From positions 394,811 to 458,810 of the forward strand of contig KE993508.1 of the NCBI GenBank assembly GCA_000466585.1: a stretch of DNA of 64,000 nucleotides, given 5' to 3'. The position numbers and the translations under genes were made by a program. Numbering within the stretch: position 1 is the first letter of the stretch; each line of letters starts with the position of its first letter. Below are positions 10,301 through 19,500 of the stretch, piece after piece. The notes below the pieces were generated by a model that was not told where the DNA came from, did no database searches, and saw nothing but the letters and a program-made list of their open reading frames with translations. The DNA is from Clostridiales bacterium oral taxon 876 str. F0540. Lineage in GTDB: Bacteria > Bacillota > Clostridia > Clostridiales > Clostridiaceae.

Positions 10301-11379
10301 GTTGCTGCGTCTACTTTAGCTCTTTCATGGAAAGGTGCAAACTTAGCAGCTAAATCAGTGTCTGCTTCATAATTAATAGCTTTTGTAGTTTGGTCTTGTA
10401 CCCAGATCAGTCTAGAAGTAACATCCTTAGACTTATCTGCAACTACATATTTTCCATCTTGTTTAACTACCTTTAAATTCATTTTTGCAAGAGTAGCAGC
10501 CCCATTCTTATTTTCAGTAGTTAAAATATTATTTGTATCGTCATTGCTTTTATCATTATCACTTCGGTTATCGTCCATAGCTTTGTGCTCATGTGCAGCA
10601 ACTATAGCTGTTAGTTCCGGGCATGCTTTAGCTAAATCAATTGTACCAGAACCTGTTTCATCATATTCATTATTTTCTGACATATGAACAACTGCAACTA
10701 TAATATCAGTTTGCTGTCTTATCTCTGGAATAAGCCTTCTAGCTTCATCTATTGGATTTGTTACTACATAATTCCTAAGATTAGCAGCATCCCATCTTAC
10801 TATATTAGGAGTAACCATACCTAAAATAGCTACTTTGACTTTTTCGCCATTTAGTCCTGGTCTTTCAACAATTTTATATGGTTGTGCAATTCTTGTCGTA
10901 CCGTCTTTTTCGTACACATTTGCACATAACGGAGTAGTCTTTGGACTCAACTCTGCAGCCACTTTCTTAAGTGTTGGTACACCATAATTAAACTCATGGT
11001 TTCCAAAACTCCAAGTATCATAGCCCATTTCATTCATTCCTAACATCATAGGATGAATTGGATCATTTAAGAATAATTGAGATGAGTTACCTTGTATAGT
11101 ATCTCCAGCATCAACCAATATTGAATTAGGATTATTGCTTCTTAATCCCTTCAATATAGTTTGGAGCTGTGCCATACTGCCGGTCTTGTCCTCTTTGTTT
11201 GTGGCATAATCCCATGTAAAGAATTTTCCATGGAGATCGCTTGTTGCAAGCAATTCAATATTTACTGAATCGCCGGCCTCAGCCGCAAAAACCTTTGAAG
11301 TAGGTGTTACTAAATTAACTGCCATTAATAAAGCAACTGCTGCTGATGTCCACTTTTTTGACTTAAGTGATTTGAACAA
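7360..11379 (-). CDS. LPxTG-anchored 2',3'-cyclic-nucleotide phosphodiesterase / 5'-nucleotidase (YfkN-like)
   Basis: The 1339-residue surface enzyme has a Sec signal peptide (~1-33), then two calcineurin-like phosphoesterase plus 5'-nucleotidase C-terminal modules. Module 1 (~40-600) has TSDLHGKF, DAGDTIQG and GNHEFNYG; module 2 (~630-1130) has FNDFHGSL, GGDIYQG and GNHEFDWG. These are the metal-binding motifs of CpdB/UshA-type enzymes. A ~150-residue pre-anchor domain ending in NHCSDYF follows, then LPKTG (~1301), a hydrophobic stretch and RRKR, a sortase signal. B. subtilis YfkN has the same order and hydrolyses 2',3'-cyclic nucleotides and 5'-nucleotides, so scavenging of phosphate and nucleosides outside the cell is likely. 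The start is TTG, behind AAGGGGGAA. The promoter at 11494-11522 and TTAACA-like repeats upstream of it may give phosphate control. Confidence 0.93.
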   Translation of the reverse strand: MFKSLKSKKWTSAAVALLMAVNLVTPTSKVFAAEAGDSVNIELLATSDLHGKFFTWDYATNKEDKTGSMAQLQTILKGLRSNNPNSILVDAGDTIQGNSSQLFLNDPIHPMMLGMNEMGYDTWSFGNHEFNYGVPTLKKVAAELSPKTTPLCANVYEKDGTTRIAQPYKIVERPGLNGEKVKVAILGMVTPNIVRWDAANLRNYVVTNPIDEARRLIPEIRQQTDIIVAVVHMSENNEYDETGSGTIDLAKACPELTAIVAAHEHKAMDDNRSDNDKSNDDTNNILTTENKNGAATLAKMNLKVVKQDGKYVVADKSKDVTSRLIWVQDQTTKAINYEADTDLAAKFAPFHERAKVDAATVIGTLKGGDLVPANEVTGIPSAQVKDTAMIDFINEVQMYYAGARVASSAMFNAAANIKEGQIQKSGSALIYPYDNTLYKLQMNGKQLKEYMEWSAKYYNQYKPGDLTISFNQNIRAYNYDMFSGVKYDIDISQPEGSRIKNLTWSDTGKPVQDTETFIIAVNNYRSNSHLLKAGEVYKAGEDLPKLIESDLKGGVGVRDLIGQYIQEVRGGTITPKVDNNWKIIGNNWDAGQRALAVKLINGGTLKLPTSEDKRTPNVKSITWDDVKATGYKNVDIVSFNDFHGSLKEDGKNIGAAKLSQAINDVRNSNPDTIVVSGGDIYQGSAMSNLKYGKPVSDMLAAIRLDASAVGNHEFDWGLDWISQWAKDGNFDFLASNIYSKTTGEPVSWAKPYKIIEKGGIKVGLIGLATPETAIKTKPENVKNIEFRDPVKAANEWAAKLKSGTLKEGKADVVIALTHLGAAQDSKTNVITGEAAELANAVTNVDGIIAAHTHLPVSGTVNNVPIVEGYYNGRSLARLTIHLDPSNKVIGITPSRDDLYTRVSTLAADPVVKGIVDKYTEELKPILDEVVGSTDMDLTHDKDKAGVSILGQWTSGVMKAKAGTQIGIINGGGLRIPLIAKGDITMGKMYELMPFDNTLVKMELKGSDLKRVLENAIGNTNIGWGEFTGVKVYYDINKPLGSRILGMYTEDGTKIDMDKYYTVVTNDFMATGGDGYDFTGAKNVVDTNIPIRDVLVENLKALKAAGKALSVIPVEYAIAGQPPVPMTNDTAKVVEAVKNAAAGSKVTVDITDNAKVSKDIFNAIKGQDKTIVFQRNGVTWTFNGKDITSDVTADIDLSLKTVSAELKNKEEAKIKAVVGKDVAIVPFSFNYDGPLPGTATVKVFIGKDWANKSVYINRYYADKNTYEIIDTVTVDADGYITFTTNHCSDYFVMEKSAAPSLPKTGSPIDFAVMLDLGALIAVLGGALMVTGRRKRDNEAV

Positions 11380-11487
11380 AACTATTCCCCCTTGTCCTTA
11401 AACCGTTTGCACGGCCTAAATAAGTTGCGTCACTGTATAACTAATCATAATAAAAATCATTAAAATTATGAATAATATTCCAGTGAA
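11380..11487 (-). other. 5' leader of the YfkN-like gene with GNRA-type hairpin
   Basis: About 108 nt separate the predicted transcription start from the TTG. On the minus strand CCGT-GCAA-ACGG (11401-11412) forms a short stem capped by a GNRA-type GCAA loop, shortly before the ribosome binding site. I could not match the leader to a known riboswitch class. Confidence 0.35.
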
Positions 11488-11493
11488 CGTTCA

Positions 11494-11522
11494 ATTATAC
11501 AGCTTTTTAAATTTTGTGTAAA
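11494..11522 (-). promoter_or_regulatory. promoter of the YfkN-like gene
   Basis: On the minus strand -35 TTTACA (11517-11522), exactly 17 bp, -10 TATAAT (11494-11499). One mismatch from the vegetative consensus. Confidence 0.75.
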
Positions 11523-11545
11523 TATACAAATTTCTCAATTTACAG

Positions 11546-11581
11546 TTAACTTTTTTTAACATTCGTTAATTAACGTTTACA
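11546..11581. promoter_or_regulatory. four TTAACA-like direct repeats at 10-bp spacing (Pho-box-like)
   Basis: TTAACT (11546), TTAACA (11556), TTAATT (11566) and TTTACA (11576) recur every 10 bp, 24 bp upstream of the -35 box. A further pair, TTTACA (11672) and TTAACA (11683), is spaced 11 bp. B. subtilis PhoP boxes are TT(A/C/T)ACA repeats at about 11 bp. The array also contains the perfect palindrome CGTTAATTAACG (11564-11575), so a dimeric repressor is an alternative. Confidence 0.45.
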
Positions 11582-11784
11582 TTTTTTATAAAAAATTAGT
11601 ATTATTAAAGTTATATTAAAAACATAGAACATTTTATATGTTATCCATTCATATCATTCGTTATTATATCCTTTACATTTTGTTAACAAATAAAAATTGT
11701 CCGCATACAATTTTTCAAGAATTATTCTATATTCGAAATTTGTAGATTAATGTTTAAAATATATTTATAATTATTTTCGATATA

Positions 11785-11822
11785 AAAACAAAAAACCCTG
11801 TAGGTTTTATCCTACAGGGTGT
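11785..11822 (-). terminator. terminator of the zinc-ribbon gene
   Basis: ACCCTGTAGG and CCTACAGGGT arms around TTTTAT, followed on the minus strand by a long T-run. Confidence 0.88.
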
Positions 11823-11834
11823 ACAACGCTTAGA

Positions 11835-12005
11835 TTATCTTCTGAATCCTCTATTGTTGTTTCTTTCAGCTTTTCTAGCTCTTCTGCAATCTGGGCATCT
11901 TTGTGGTTCGTTTTCGAATCCCTTTTCTTTGTAGAAAGCTTGCTCGCCTTCAGTAAATACGAATTCTTTTCCGCAATCTTTGCAATTTAAATTCTTATCT
12001 GCCAT
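11835..12005 (-). CDS. small zinc-ribbon protein (zf_Tbcl type), 56 residues
   Basis: A short gene with start ATG behind AAAGGAGGAAT and its own terminator. The product has a CKDCG knuckle near the N-terminus and CPDCR about 25 residues later, four cysteines forming a probable zinc ribbon. A GEQAFYKEKGFENEPQRC linker sits between them and a basic Arg/Asn-rich tail (RRARKAERNNNRGFRR) follows. This matches the probable zinc-ribbon domain family common in Clostridia, whose role is not established. The basic tail suggests nucleic acid or ribosome contact, which is inference. The next gene upstream on the strand is dbpA, an rRNA helicase, but each has its own signals, so the link is only proximity. 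Confidence 0.85.
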   Translation of the reverse strand: MADKNLNCKDCGKEFVFTEGEQAFYKEKGFENEPQRCPDCRRARKAERNNNRGFRR

Positions 12006-12174
12006 TTCAACATTCCTCCTTTTATAAGATTTTCGATTTAAAAATTAGATAACAATGGATTCCTATAAAAGAGGAACTGTTGTTTCAATTTAAATCTTGT
12101 AATTAAATCAAATTGATTTTCACTACTTATTAATATTACCACGTTTCAAAATATTATACAATAGCTATTTAAAA

Positions 12175-13614
12175 TTATTTATCTGCCTTCTCCACTTTAA
12201 TAATTTTCCCCTTTATTTTAGAGTTCTTTAATCCTTCTAAGACTAGTTTTCCCTTACCATCAAGTATATCTACATATGAGTGATTATCTTGTACATCTAT
12301 AATTCCTATATTGTCAGCACTTACTCCCTGAATACTTGTTATGGCCCCAACAATATCACCAGGTCTGAGCTTTTTCTTTTTACCTGCACCTAAATAGATT
12401 TTTGTAATTTCTTTATTTAACTTTGATCCTTTATCTGCTTTTATTTTTGGTCTTTGAGCATTCTTTTCTAGAAAAGAACTTTTAGCATTCTCTGCATCTT
12501 CCTCAGTCGGTATTCTACCTCTTGGTATATCATAATCAAGATACTCTTCTATTTCCTTGATATATCTATTTTCAGAAAGAGTTGTAAAGGTAACTGCCTT
12601 TCCCTTTTTTCCTGCACGGCCTGTTCTTCCTATTCTGTGCACGTAGCTTTCCTTTTCTACCGGAACATCATAATTTACAATTAAAGATAAACTCTCAACA
12701 TCAATCCCTCTCGCTGCAACATCAGTAGCTACCAGAAATCTAATTTCTCCCTTTTTAAAACTGTTCATAACCTTAAGTCTATCTTCCTGCATAAGTCCAC
12801 CGTGAAGTTTCTCTATTTTTATTCCGTCATTGTTTAGTTTTTGATATACCTTATCGACACTTTCCTTTGTACTGCAAAATATTATGCAGCTATCTGGATT
12901 TTCCACGTATATTATTCTTTTTAGCAAATTAAATTTAAATCTATCATCAACTTCATACAACACCTGTTCTATATTACTTTTTTCTTCATTGTCAGTCTCG
13001 ATTTCTATCTTTTCAGGGTTACACATATACTTCTGACACAAGCTTTCAATTTCTTCCGGCATTGTAGCTGAAAACAACATAGTTACTCTATCTTGTGGAA
13101 GAAGCTTTATGATATCCTCTACCTGATCAATAAATCCCATGTTAAGCATTTTATCCGCCTCGTCAATAACTAAATATTGTATTTCATCTACAGCTAAATA
13201 ATTTCTATCTATAAGATCTTTAGTTCTGCCTGGGGTGCCTGCTACTATATGTACTCTTTGCTTAAGTTCTCTCACTTGAACTTCAACAGGCTGTTTTCCA
13301 AAAACAGCAGTACATCTTATTCTTTTAAATCTTCCAAAGTTGGTTATGTCCTCTTTTATCTGTACACACAGCTCCCTTGTAGGTGTAAGAATAAGAGCTT
13401 TTGGCTTTTTAACTTCTAAGTCTATTTTGCTGCAAATCGGAATTCCAAAGGCTCCTGTTTTTCCACTGCCTGTTTTAGATTTAACTATTAAATCTTTGTT
13501 TAGAAGAACCAATGGAATTACATTTTCCTGAACTCTTGTTGGTTTGCTGAAACCAAGCAAATTTAATGCTTTAAGAATTTCTTCACTCAATTTATAATCT
13601 TCAAAATTACTCAT
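12175..13614 (-). CDS. dbpA: DEAD-box ATP-dependent RNA helicase, DbpA/YxiN type
   Basis: The 479 residues carry all DEAD-box motifs in order: FSKPTRVQ (Q motif), SGSGKTGA (motif I), PTRELC, TPGRT, VIDEADKM (DEAD), SATMP (III), ATDVAARGID and HRIGRTGRAG (VI). The last ~75 residues (IYLGAGKKKKLRPGDIVGAI onwards) are the DbpA RNA-binding domain, an RRM-like fold that in B. subtilis YxiN and E. coli DbpA recognises hairpin 92 of 23S rRNA. The enzyme therefore probably remodels the peptidyl-transferase region during large-subunit assembly in the cytoplasm. Length is normal for the family. The start ATG has GAGG upstream. Flanking genes are functionally unrelated. Confidence 0.95.
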   Translation of the reverse strand: MSNFEDYKLSEEILKALNLLGFSKPTRVQENVIPLVLLNKDLIVKSKTGSGKTGAFGIPICSKIDLEVKKPKALILTPTRELCVQIKEDITNFGRFKRIRCTAVFGKQPVEVQVRELKQRVHIVAGTPGRTKDLIDRNYLAVDEIQYLVIDEADKMLNMGFIDQVEDIIKLLPQDRVTMLFSATMPEEIESLCQKYMCNPEKIEIETDNEEKSNIEQVLYEVDDRFKFNLLKRIIYVENPDSCIIFCSTKESVDKVYQKLNNDGIKIEKLHGGLMQEDRLKVMNSFKKGEIRFLVATDVAARGIDVESLSLIVNYDVPVEKESYVHRIGRTGRAGKKGKAVTFTTLSENRYIKEIEEYLDYDIPRGRIPTEEDAENAKSSFLEKNAQRPKIKADKGSKLNKEITKIYLGAGKKKKLRPGDIVGAITSIQGVSADNIGIIDVQDNHSYVDILDGKGKLVLEGLKNSKIKGKIIKVEKADK

Positions 13615-13746
13615 AGCTTTCTACCTCTTTTGTTTTATTGATATAATAATATAATTGACAGCTATCAAATATAAATTCATTTAACAGCCATATTTTAAAC
13701 ATTTATATTTGACTATACCAGTATAATATTATTTTAATTTTAACGC

Positions 13747-13799
13747 AAAAATATGGACTATGCAGTCGTAATTTGAAACTTATGCTATAGTCCATATTA
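13747..13799 (-). terminator. terminator of the gene at 13805-16489
   Basis: Long arms AATATGGACTAT and ATAGTCCATATT with extra GC pairs around a ~20-nt loop, then TTTTTG on the minus strand. Confidence 0.8.
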
Positions 13800-13804
13800 T
13801 GATA

Positions 13805-16489
13805 TTACTTTAAGCTTGGCAGAATAATTATCCTGCAGCTGTCTGTGAAGCCGCCATCTTCAGTTTTTACAGTTACAGTAGCTATGCCAAATTTTTTAGC
13901 TGAAATAACTAAAGTGTTATCCTTTGAAGCTATATCAGCTAAATTCTGATCATCAATAGTCCAAATTAGGTTTTTATTTGTGGCATTCTCTGGATTAATA
14001 TTTGCTATAAGCTTTGTTGTCTGCTTGCTTGTTATTATCAAGGAGTGTTTATTAAGCTTAACAGATTTTACAGCAACTTTTTCTACCGGAACAGCTTCAA
14101 CAGTTACTGATGCTTCTGCCTTATACCCACCTTCTTCGGTTGTTGCTGTAATAATTGCAGTTCCAACTGATTTTGCAGTTATTTTTCCGTTTATATCAAC
14201 TTCAGCCACATCAGTATTACTACTAGTAAACTTCACGCCTTTATTTTCAGCATTTTCCGGGAGAACTTTTGCTATCAAGGTTTCACTTTCATTTTGCTTT
14301 AGGAACAGTGAATTTTTATTTAACTGAACTCCTGTTACAGGCACATAAGCAGTTACTTTACATTCCGCTGTATAACCTCCATCCTCTGTTGCAGCTGTTA
14401 TAACTGCTGATCCTGCATTCTTTAATGTAACTAATCCATTTGTAACAGTTGCTACATCCTGATTACTTGTTGTCCAATGTACTTTTTTATTAGACGCATT
14501 TTCCGGAGTTACTGTTGCTATTAACTGAAATTCAGTTCCTACAGCTGCTTTGACTTCCGTTTTATCGAGACTTATACCTGTTGCCTTTATTTCCTGAACA
14601 ATATTTGTACTTTGGCCTGCAGTTACTTTGTAGTTTCCAGGCAAATCAGCTTTCTTTTGACCTTTTTTATCAAAAATACTTATTGTATAATTTATGCCTT
14701 CTTTTACAGCAATCTTAACTTTTTTATCAGCTTCAACCTGTGCAGATCCTATAATGTCTTCTCCATCAGAAACTACTGCAACTTCGCCTTCCTCTGCAGA
14801 GAGCATTCCTTCAATAAATCCATATCCTGAAGCCATGGAAGTAACATATAATGTATCGGATTTTTTGCTATCTCCAGGAACTCTTACTCTAATACCCATT
14901 TGCCCATCGCTTGGTATCTTAGTCGCCTTTACTGTTAATGTGATCGGTGGATTCCCTTCTACCTTTGCATATGAGTTTCCTGATGACCATACTCCATTTT
15001 GTCTTACTGCACCAACCTGCGTGCCACCTGTACGATAATAAATTCCAAATTCCGGATTAATTACAGTACCTCCTATGGCCACAGCAAAAGGTTCACTTCC
15101 ATAAATATATATAGGAGCTAAGGTTAGAATCGGACTTCCACTTGCAGGCGGTGGATTTGTGCCTCCTCCACTCGTTGTTGTTCCAAATGGTGCTCCATAG
15201 GAACCAGCAGCATAACTGTCTGTATTCCAAGAATCTATGCTAGGGCTGCTCCATGGGGAACCTTTATCAGGATCAGACATTTCTTCAGCTGCCATAGGTA
15301 CAGCAGTTGCAATACCCTTTGAATGGCTACTTCCATCAAAGCCAATGTAGTTAATACTTGAATCAGCAAGCCAATTAATAATATTAACAGAAAGTTGAGC
15401 AGCATTACCTGCACTGGTCCAACCCGCATGAAGTGATTTTGTTGAGCCATCCTTCTCATTTTTATATTTTGCTGTAGCATCTTCTATAGGTGAAGAATCC
15501 CCAATAAATGCTGCTCTTCCGGCACTAGGTTTAGATATAGCAACATATGCTCCTTCATTTTCTCCTCCAAAATATACACCTTTATCAACTGCACTTCCCC
15601 ATTTTACAGCTTTGTCAGTATTTGAAAGATAAACTATTCCTTTTGCTATACTTGGATTTGTTATAGCAAGAGTTGAGCTTGCTGCCATTAGCACTGGAGC
15701 AACACCTTTCGTTAGCCCTTCTGTTTCACTTTCAGGCTTTACACCTGTTGCTCCACTTTTAAAATCGATAGCATTAAATCTAAATCTAAGTCCAAAGTTT
15801 TCTGACAGCCAACCTTTAGATGCATCCTTAGGGTTTCTCATATCGCCATAAACTCCGCCTATATTGTACTGATTACCATCGTACCTGTTATATCCATTAT
15901 AAACTTCAGTACCATCCCAAGTATTACAGTTTCTGTCAGCATTATAGTGATCGCCTATAAAGTAAATTCCTTTACCTGAGTCAACAAACTTTTTTAAAGC
16001 TTCTCTTTCAGATATTCTTAATGGCCTGTTTGCTTCTGCAGTAACAAAAACATCTGCATCCTTTATTGCATCGTAAGTTATTATTGCTTCATTTTTATCA
16101 GCTGCTGTACCCTCCTCCTCCGACTTTAAATTTCTATCATCAAAAAATCTAATTGCTCCGTCCTTGTTCTTGTCAATTCCTCTATATTCTCTTACAGTAT
16201 ATCCTTCTTTCACTAAAGTATCTGCAAAATCAGAAAAGCCTCCATCCAAAACCCAATCTGCCTGACCGGCTGTATTTTGATGCGAATTGTCAAAAAGAAC
16301 TAATTTACCATTATTTTTTGCTCCGGCTGCTGGTTTCTTTTCCGGAATTGTATTATTCCATTGATAGGACAATGTTTCCTCAGCATTGACTCTTATATTT
16401 TTTTCATATGATACACCGCTAAACTGTAAAACTACTAACAGCAATGATAAGATCACTATATTTATTTTTTTAAATCTTTTATTTTTCAT
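13805..16489 (-). CDS. secreted GATase-like protein with three Ig-like (Big2) domains
   Basis: 894 residues with a Sec signal peptide (~1-36). Residues ~45-380 form one large domain starting KLVLFDNSHQNTAGQADWVL, with GIYFIGDHYNADRN and AAFIGDSSPIEDATAKY. From recollection of similar proteins this looks like a class-I-glutaminase/ThuA-like fold found in secreted Firmicutes proteins with nuclease or phosphoesterase partners; the activity is not established. A Gly/Pro linker (~435-450) leads to a beta domain, then three Big2 domains (from ~633, ~716 and ~806), each with LNK...ATNK...ATVT repeats. No LPxTG is present. The final domain, ending in IIILPSL, matches that of the giant phosphoesterase upstream. 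Only ~30 bp separate the start from the upstream gene's terminator, so expression may rely on read-through. Confidence 0.8.
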   Translation of the reverse strand: MKNKRFKKINIVILSLLLVVLQFSGVSYEKNIRVNAEETLSYQWNNTIPEKKPAAGAKNNGKLVLFDNSHQNTAGQADWVLDGGFSDFADTLVKEGYTVREYRGIDKNKDGAIRFFDDRNLKSEEEGTAADKNEAIITYDAIKDADVFVTAEANRPLRISEREALKKFVDSGKGIYFIGDHYNADRNCNTWDGTEVYNGYNRYDGNQYNIGGVYGDMRNPKDASKGWLSENFGLRFRFNAIDFKSGATGVKPESETEGLTKGVAPVLMAASSTLAITNPSIAKGIVYLSNTDKAVKWGSAVDKGVYFGGENEGAYVAISKPSAGRAAFIGDSSPIEDATAKYKNEKDGSTKSLHAGWTSAGNAAQLSVNIINWLADSSINYIGFDGSSHSKGIATAVPMAAEEMSDPDKGSPWSSPSIDSWNTDSYAAGSYGAPFGTTTSGGGTNPPPASGSPILTLAPIYIYGSEPFAVAIGGTVINPEFGIYYRTGGTQVGAVRQNGVWSSGNSYAKVEGNPPITLTVKATKIPSDGQMGIRVRVPGDSKKSDTLYVTSMASGYGFIEGMLSAEEGEVAVVSDGEDIIGSAQVEADKKVKIAVKEGINYTISIFDKKGQKKADLPGNYKVTAGQSTNIVQEIKATGISLDKTEVKAAVGTEFQLIATVTPENASNKKVHWTTSNQDVATVTNGLVTLKNAGSAVITAATEDGGYTAECKVTAYVPVTGVQLNKNSLFLKQNESETLIAKVLPENAENKGVKFTSSNTDVAEVDINGKITAKSVGTAIITATTEEGGYKAEASVTVEAVPVEKVAVKSVKLNKHSLIITSKQTTKLIANINPENATNKNLIWTIDDQNLADIASKDNTLVISAKKFGIATVTVKTEDGGFTDSCRIIILPSLK

Positions 16490-16518
16490 GTTATGCTCCT
16501 CATACTTATATTTTATAT

Positions 16519-16549
16519 AAAGAGCACAGCTTTCAGAGCTGTGCTCTTT
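16519..16549 (-). terminator. terminator of the giant phosphoesterase gene
   Basis: Perfect 13-bp arms AAAGAGCACAGCT and AGCTGTGCTCTTT around a 5-nt loop. The tail on the minus strand is AT-rich rather than a pure T-run, so read-through into the next gene is possible. Confidence 0.8.
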
Positions 16550-16558
16550 AATTATAGT

Positions 16559-19500
16559 TTAATTAGCAAATAATGCTTCTTCTGCTGCTAGTGCTGTAAA
16601 CTTCCCTGAAAGGCTTGGAAGTACTATAATCTTGCAGCTATCAGTGAAGTTACCGTCTACAGTTCTGACAGTAACGGTAGTTGTTCCAAAATGTATTGGT
16701 TTTATTGTAGCAGTATTTGACATGCTGCTTATCTGAACAATGCTTCCATCTCCTACTGTCCAAATAACATTCTTATTAGTTGCATTACCAGGATTAATTG
16801 CTGCGATAAGTTTGCTGCTCTGACTGCTGGTCATTATGATGGAACTCTTATTTAACCTAACTGACTTAACCATCACTTTTTCTACAACTACTTTTGCTTC
16901 TGCTGTATAGCCGCCATCTTCAGTTGTTGCTGTTATAATAGCATCTCCAGGAAGAATTCCAGTTACTATACCATTATCATCAACTGATGCAACTGATTCA
17001 TTACTACTCTTCCAAGTCACCTTCTTATTTGTAGCATTGTCTGGATTTACTGTAGCAACTAATGATGCGGTAGTTCCTGTTTTGATTGTTATTGAAGTTT
17101 TGTCAAGCTGTATTCCTGTTACAGGAACCTCTTGGATAACCGGTATAGCACTAACCTTCCAGTTATTGCTGTTGGTTGGAGATATTGTTTTGTTATCTTG
17201 AACGTATTTGAACATCATGTTTCTTACCTGTCCGTCATCTCCAAGTGCCTTAGCTGAATCATAGTAAGTTGCAGCTATAGTTAAATCGCTACCTGGTTTT
17301 AAGCCTGCTGCAGCCATGAAGCCTCCGCCACCATTATATCTGTAGTTGTTTATAGCAACCTTAAACACATCTGTATCACTAACCAATTTTCCGTTGAACT
17401 TTAGATTCTTTATTCTGCCTCCTGATATTACCAGTCCTGTTGAGTCGGTTGTACAAGCTGGCTGTGATAAGTCTATATCGTAGGTTGCTCCATACAATTG
17501 ATCAAGATTATAATCAGCGATGTTTAATACTGGATCCTTAACTATTGGATCACTAGCATTTGTAGTCTGCTTATAATATCTTACTGACCATTCCATCCAA
17601 TTTTTAAGCTGCTTTCCGGTCATATTTACTCCAAACAGGAAGTTTTCATAAACATATACTCCCATGATATCCTGTCTCTTTATATCACCTGCCGGAATTC
17701 TTGCTGAAGCACTTAGTGGAGCTGCTATAGAAAGCTGTGAGCCTGCTGCACTCATCTGAACTTTGTTTATAAGTTCCATAATAGCAGTTGGTCCTGTTGT
17801 TTGCCCTGCCCCTGTGAATTCTCCAGTGGACTGACCTATTACAGTATTTGTATATTCGAGAGTCTTATCTTGATATGGCTGAGCTGCTTTCAGTATATCC
17901 GGGTCTGCAACTAATGTATTATCTTTTGATGTATCTACATTCTTTGCATTTATTCCTGCTAAATTTCCATCTACGTCAATACTAATGTCTATCTGGCTGA
18001 ATATTCCATCACCATTTTTGGGTTCCACTACTGGTATAACTTTTCCATCAGGATTTGTAAATTGATAAGTTTTACCTGTGTGTGCGTGCCCAGCAAGAAT
18101 AACATCTATTCCAGATACATTCTTTGCTATTAAATCTGCCTGGTTTTCTGGAATTGTATCACTTGCATTACTTGTTCCTGAATGTGCAGAAACAATAACT
18201 ATATCACACTTTTCCTGATTTTTTAGAACTGGCACCCATTTTTGAGCTTCAGTTACTAGGTCGTTAAACTGTAATCCTGCATAATGTGCCGGATCTTCCC
18301 AACTTGGTATTGTCTTAGTTGTTAATCCAAGCACACCAACCTTTACAGTTTTGCCATTTATAGTGAATGTCTTAATAAAGTAAGGATTTACGAAGTTTGA
18401 ATTATCTGCCGTTTTATAAGTGTTAGCTGATAAAACAGTTATATTATTTTTCTTTGCATCAGCTATAACTCTGTTTAAAGTATCCAGGCCATAGTTGAAT
18501 TCATGATTACCAAGAGTCCATGAGTCATAGTGCATAGCACCCATAACTTTCATCATTGGATACTCGGCTGTTTTATCAATCATGTTATAGTAGTAAACAA
18601 GAGGAGTTCCCTGGATTGTATCTCCATTGTCTATGAGCATCGTATTTGGATTTGCTGCTCTTAGGTTGTTCATATATGACGAAATTCTAGCAAGACCAAC
18701 ATTTGCTGCTAAACCGGTATTATAATCCATTGGATATATTGCCCCATGAAGATCTGAGGTTCCTACTATTGATATTGTCTCTGGCTTAGCCTGTTCTACT
18801 GGAGTGGCGCTAATCTTCCAATTATTGCTGTTGGTTGGAGATATTGTTCCGTTATCCTGAACATACTTGAACATCATGTTTCTTACCTGTCCATCATCTC
18901 CAAGTGCCTTAGCTGAATCATAGTAAGTTGCAGCTATAGTTGCGTCGCTGCCTGGTTTTAAGCCTGCTGCAGCCATGAAGCCACCGCCGCCATTATATCT
19001 GTAGTTATTTATAGCAACCTTGAATACATCTGTATCACTAACAAGTTTTCCGTTAATTCTAAGATTCTTAATTCTATTGCCTGAAACCACTAATCCATTT
19101 GCATCAGTTGCGCAAGCTGGCTGTGATAGATCAACATCATAGGTTGCTCCGTATAATTGATCAAGATTGTAGTCAGGGATATTCAGTACCGGATCCTTAA
19201 CTATGGAATCGCCCGCACTGGTTGTTTGCTTGTAATATCTTACTGACCATTCCATCCAGTTTTTAAGCTGCTTTCCGGTCATATTTACTCCAAACAGGAA
19301 GTTTTCATAAACATATACTCCCATGATATCCTGTCTCTTTATATCACCTGCCGGAATTCTTGCTGAAGCACTTAGTGGAGCTGCTATAGAAAGCTGTGAG
19401 CCTGCTGCACTCATCTGAACTTTGTTTATAAGTTCCATAATAGCAGTTGGTCCTGTTGTTTGCCCTGCCCCTGTGAATTCTCCGGTGGATTTGCCTATCA

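Noticed and set aside
11380..11490. Cyclic-di-GMP or other riboswitch in the YfkN-like leader
   Set aside because: Isolated GACGCAA and GNRA-hairpin elements are present, but the conserved core order of the class is not.
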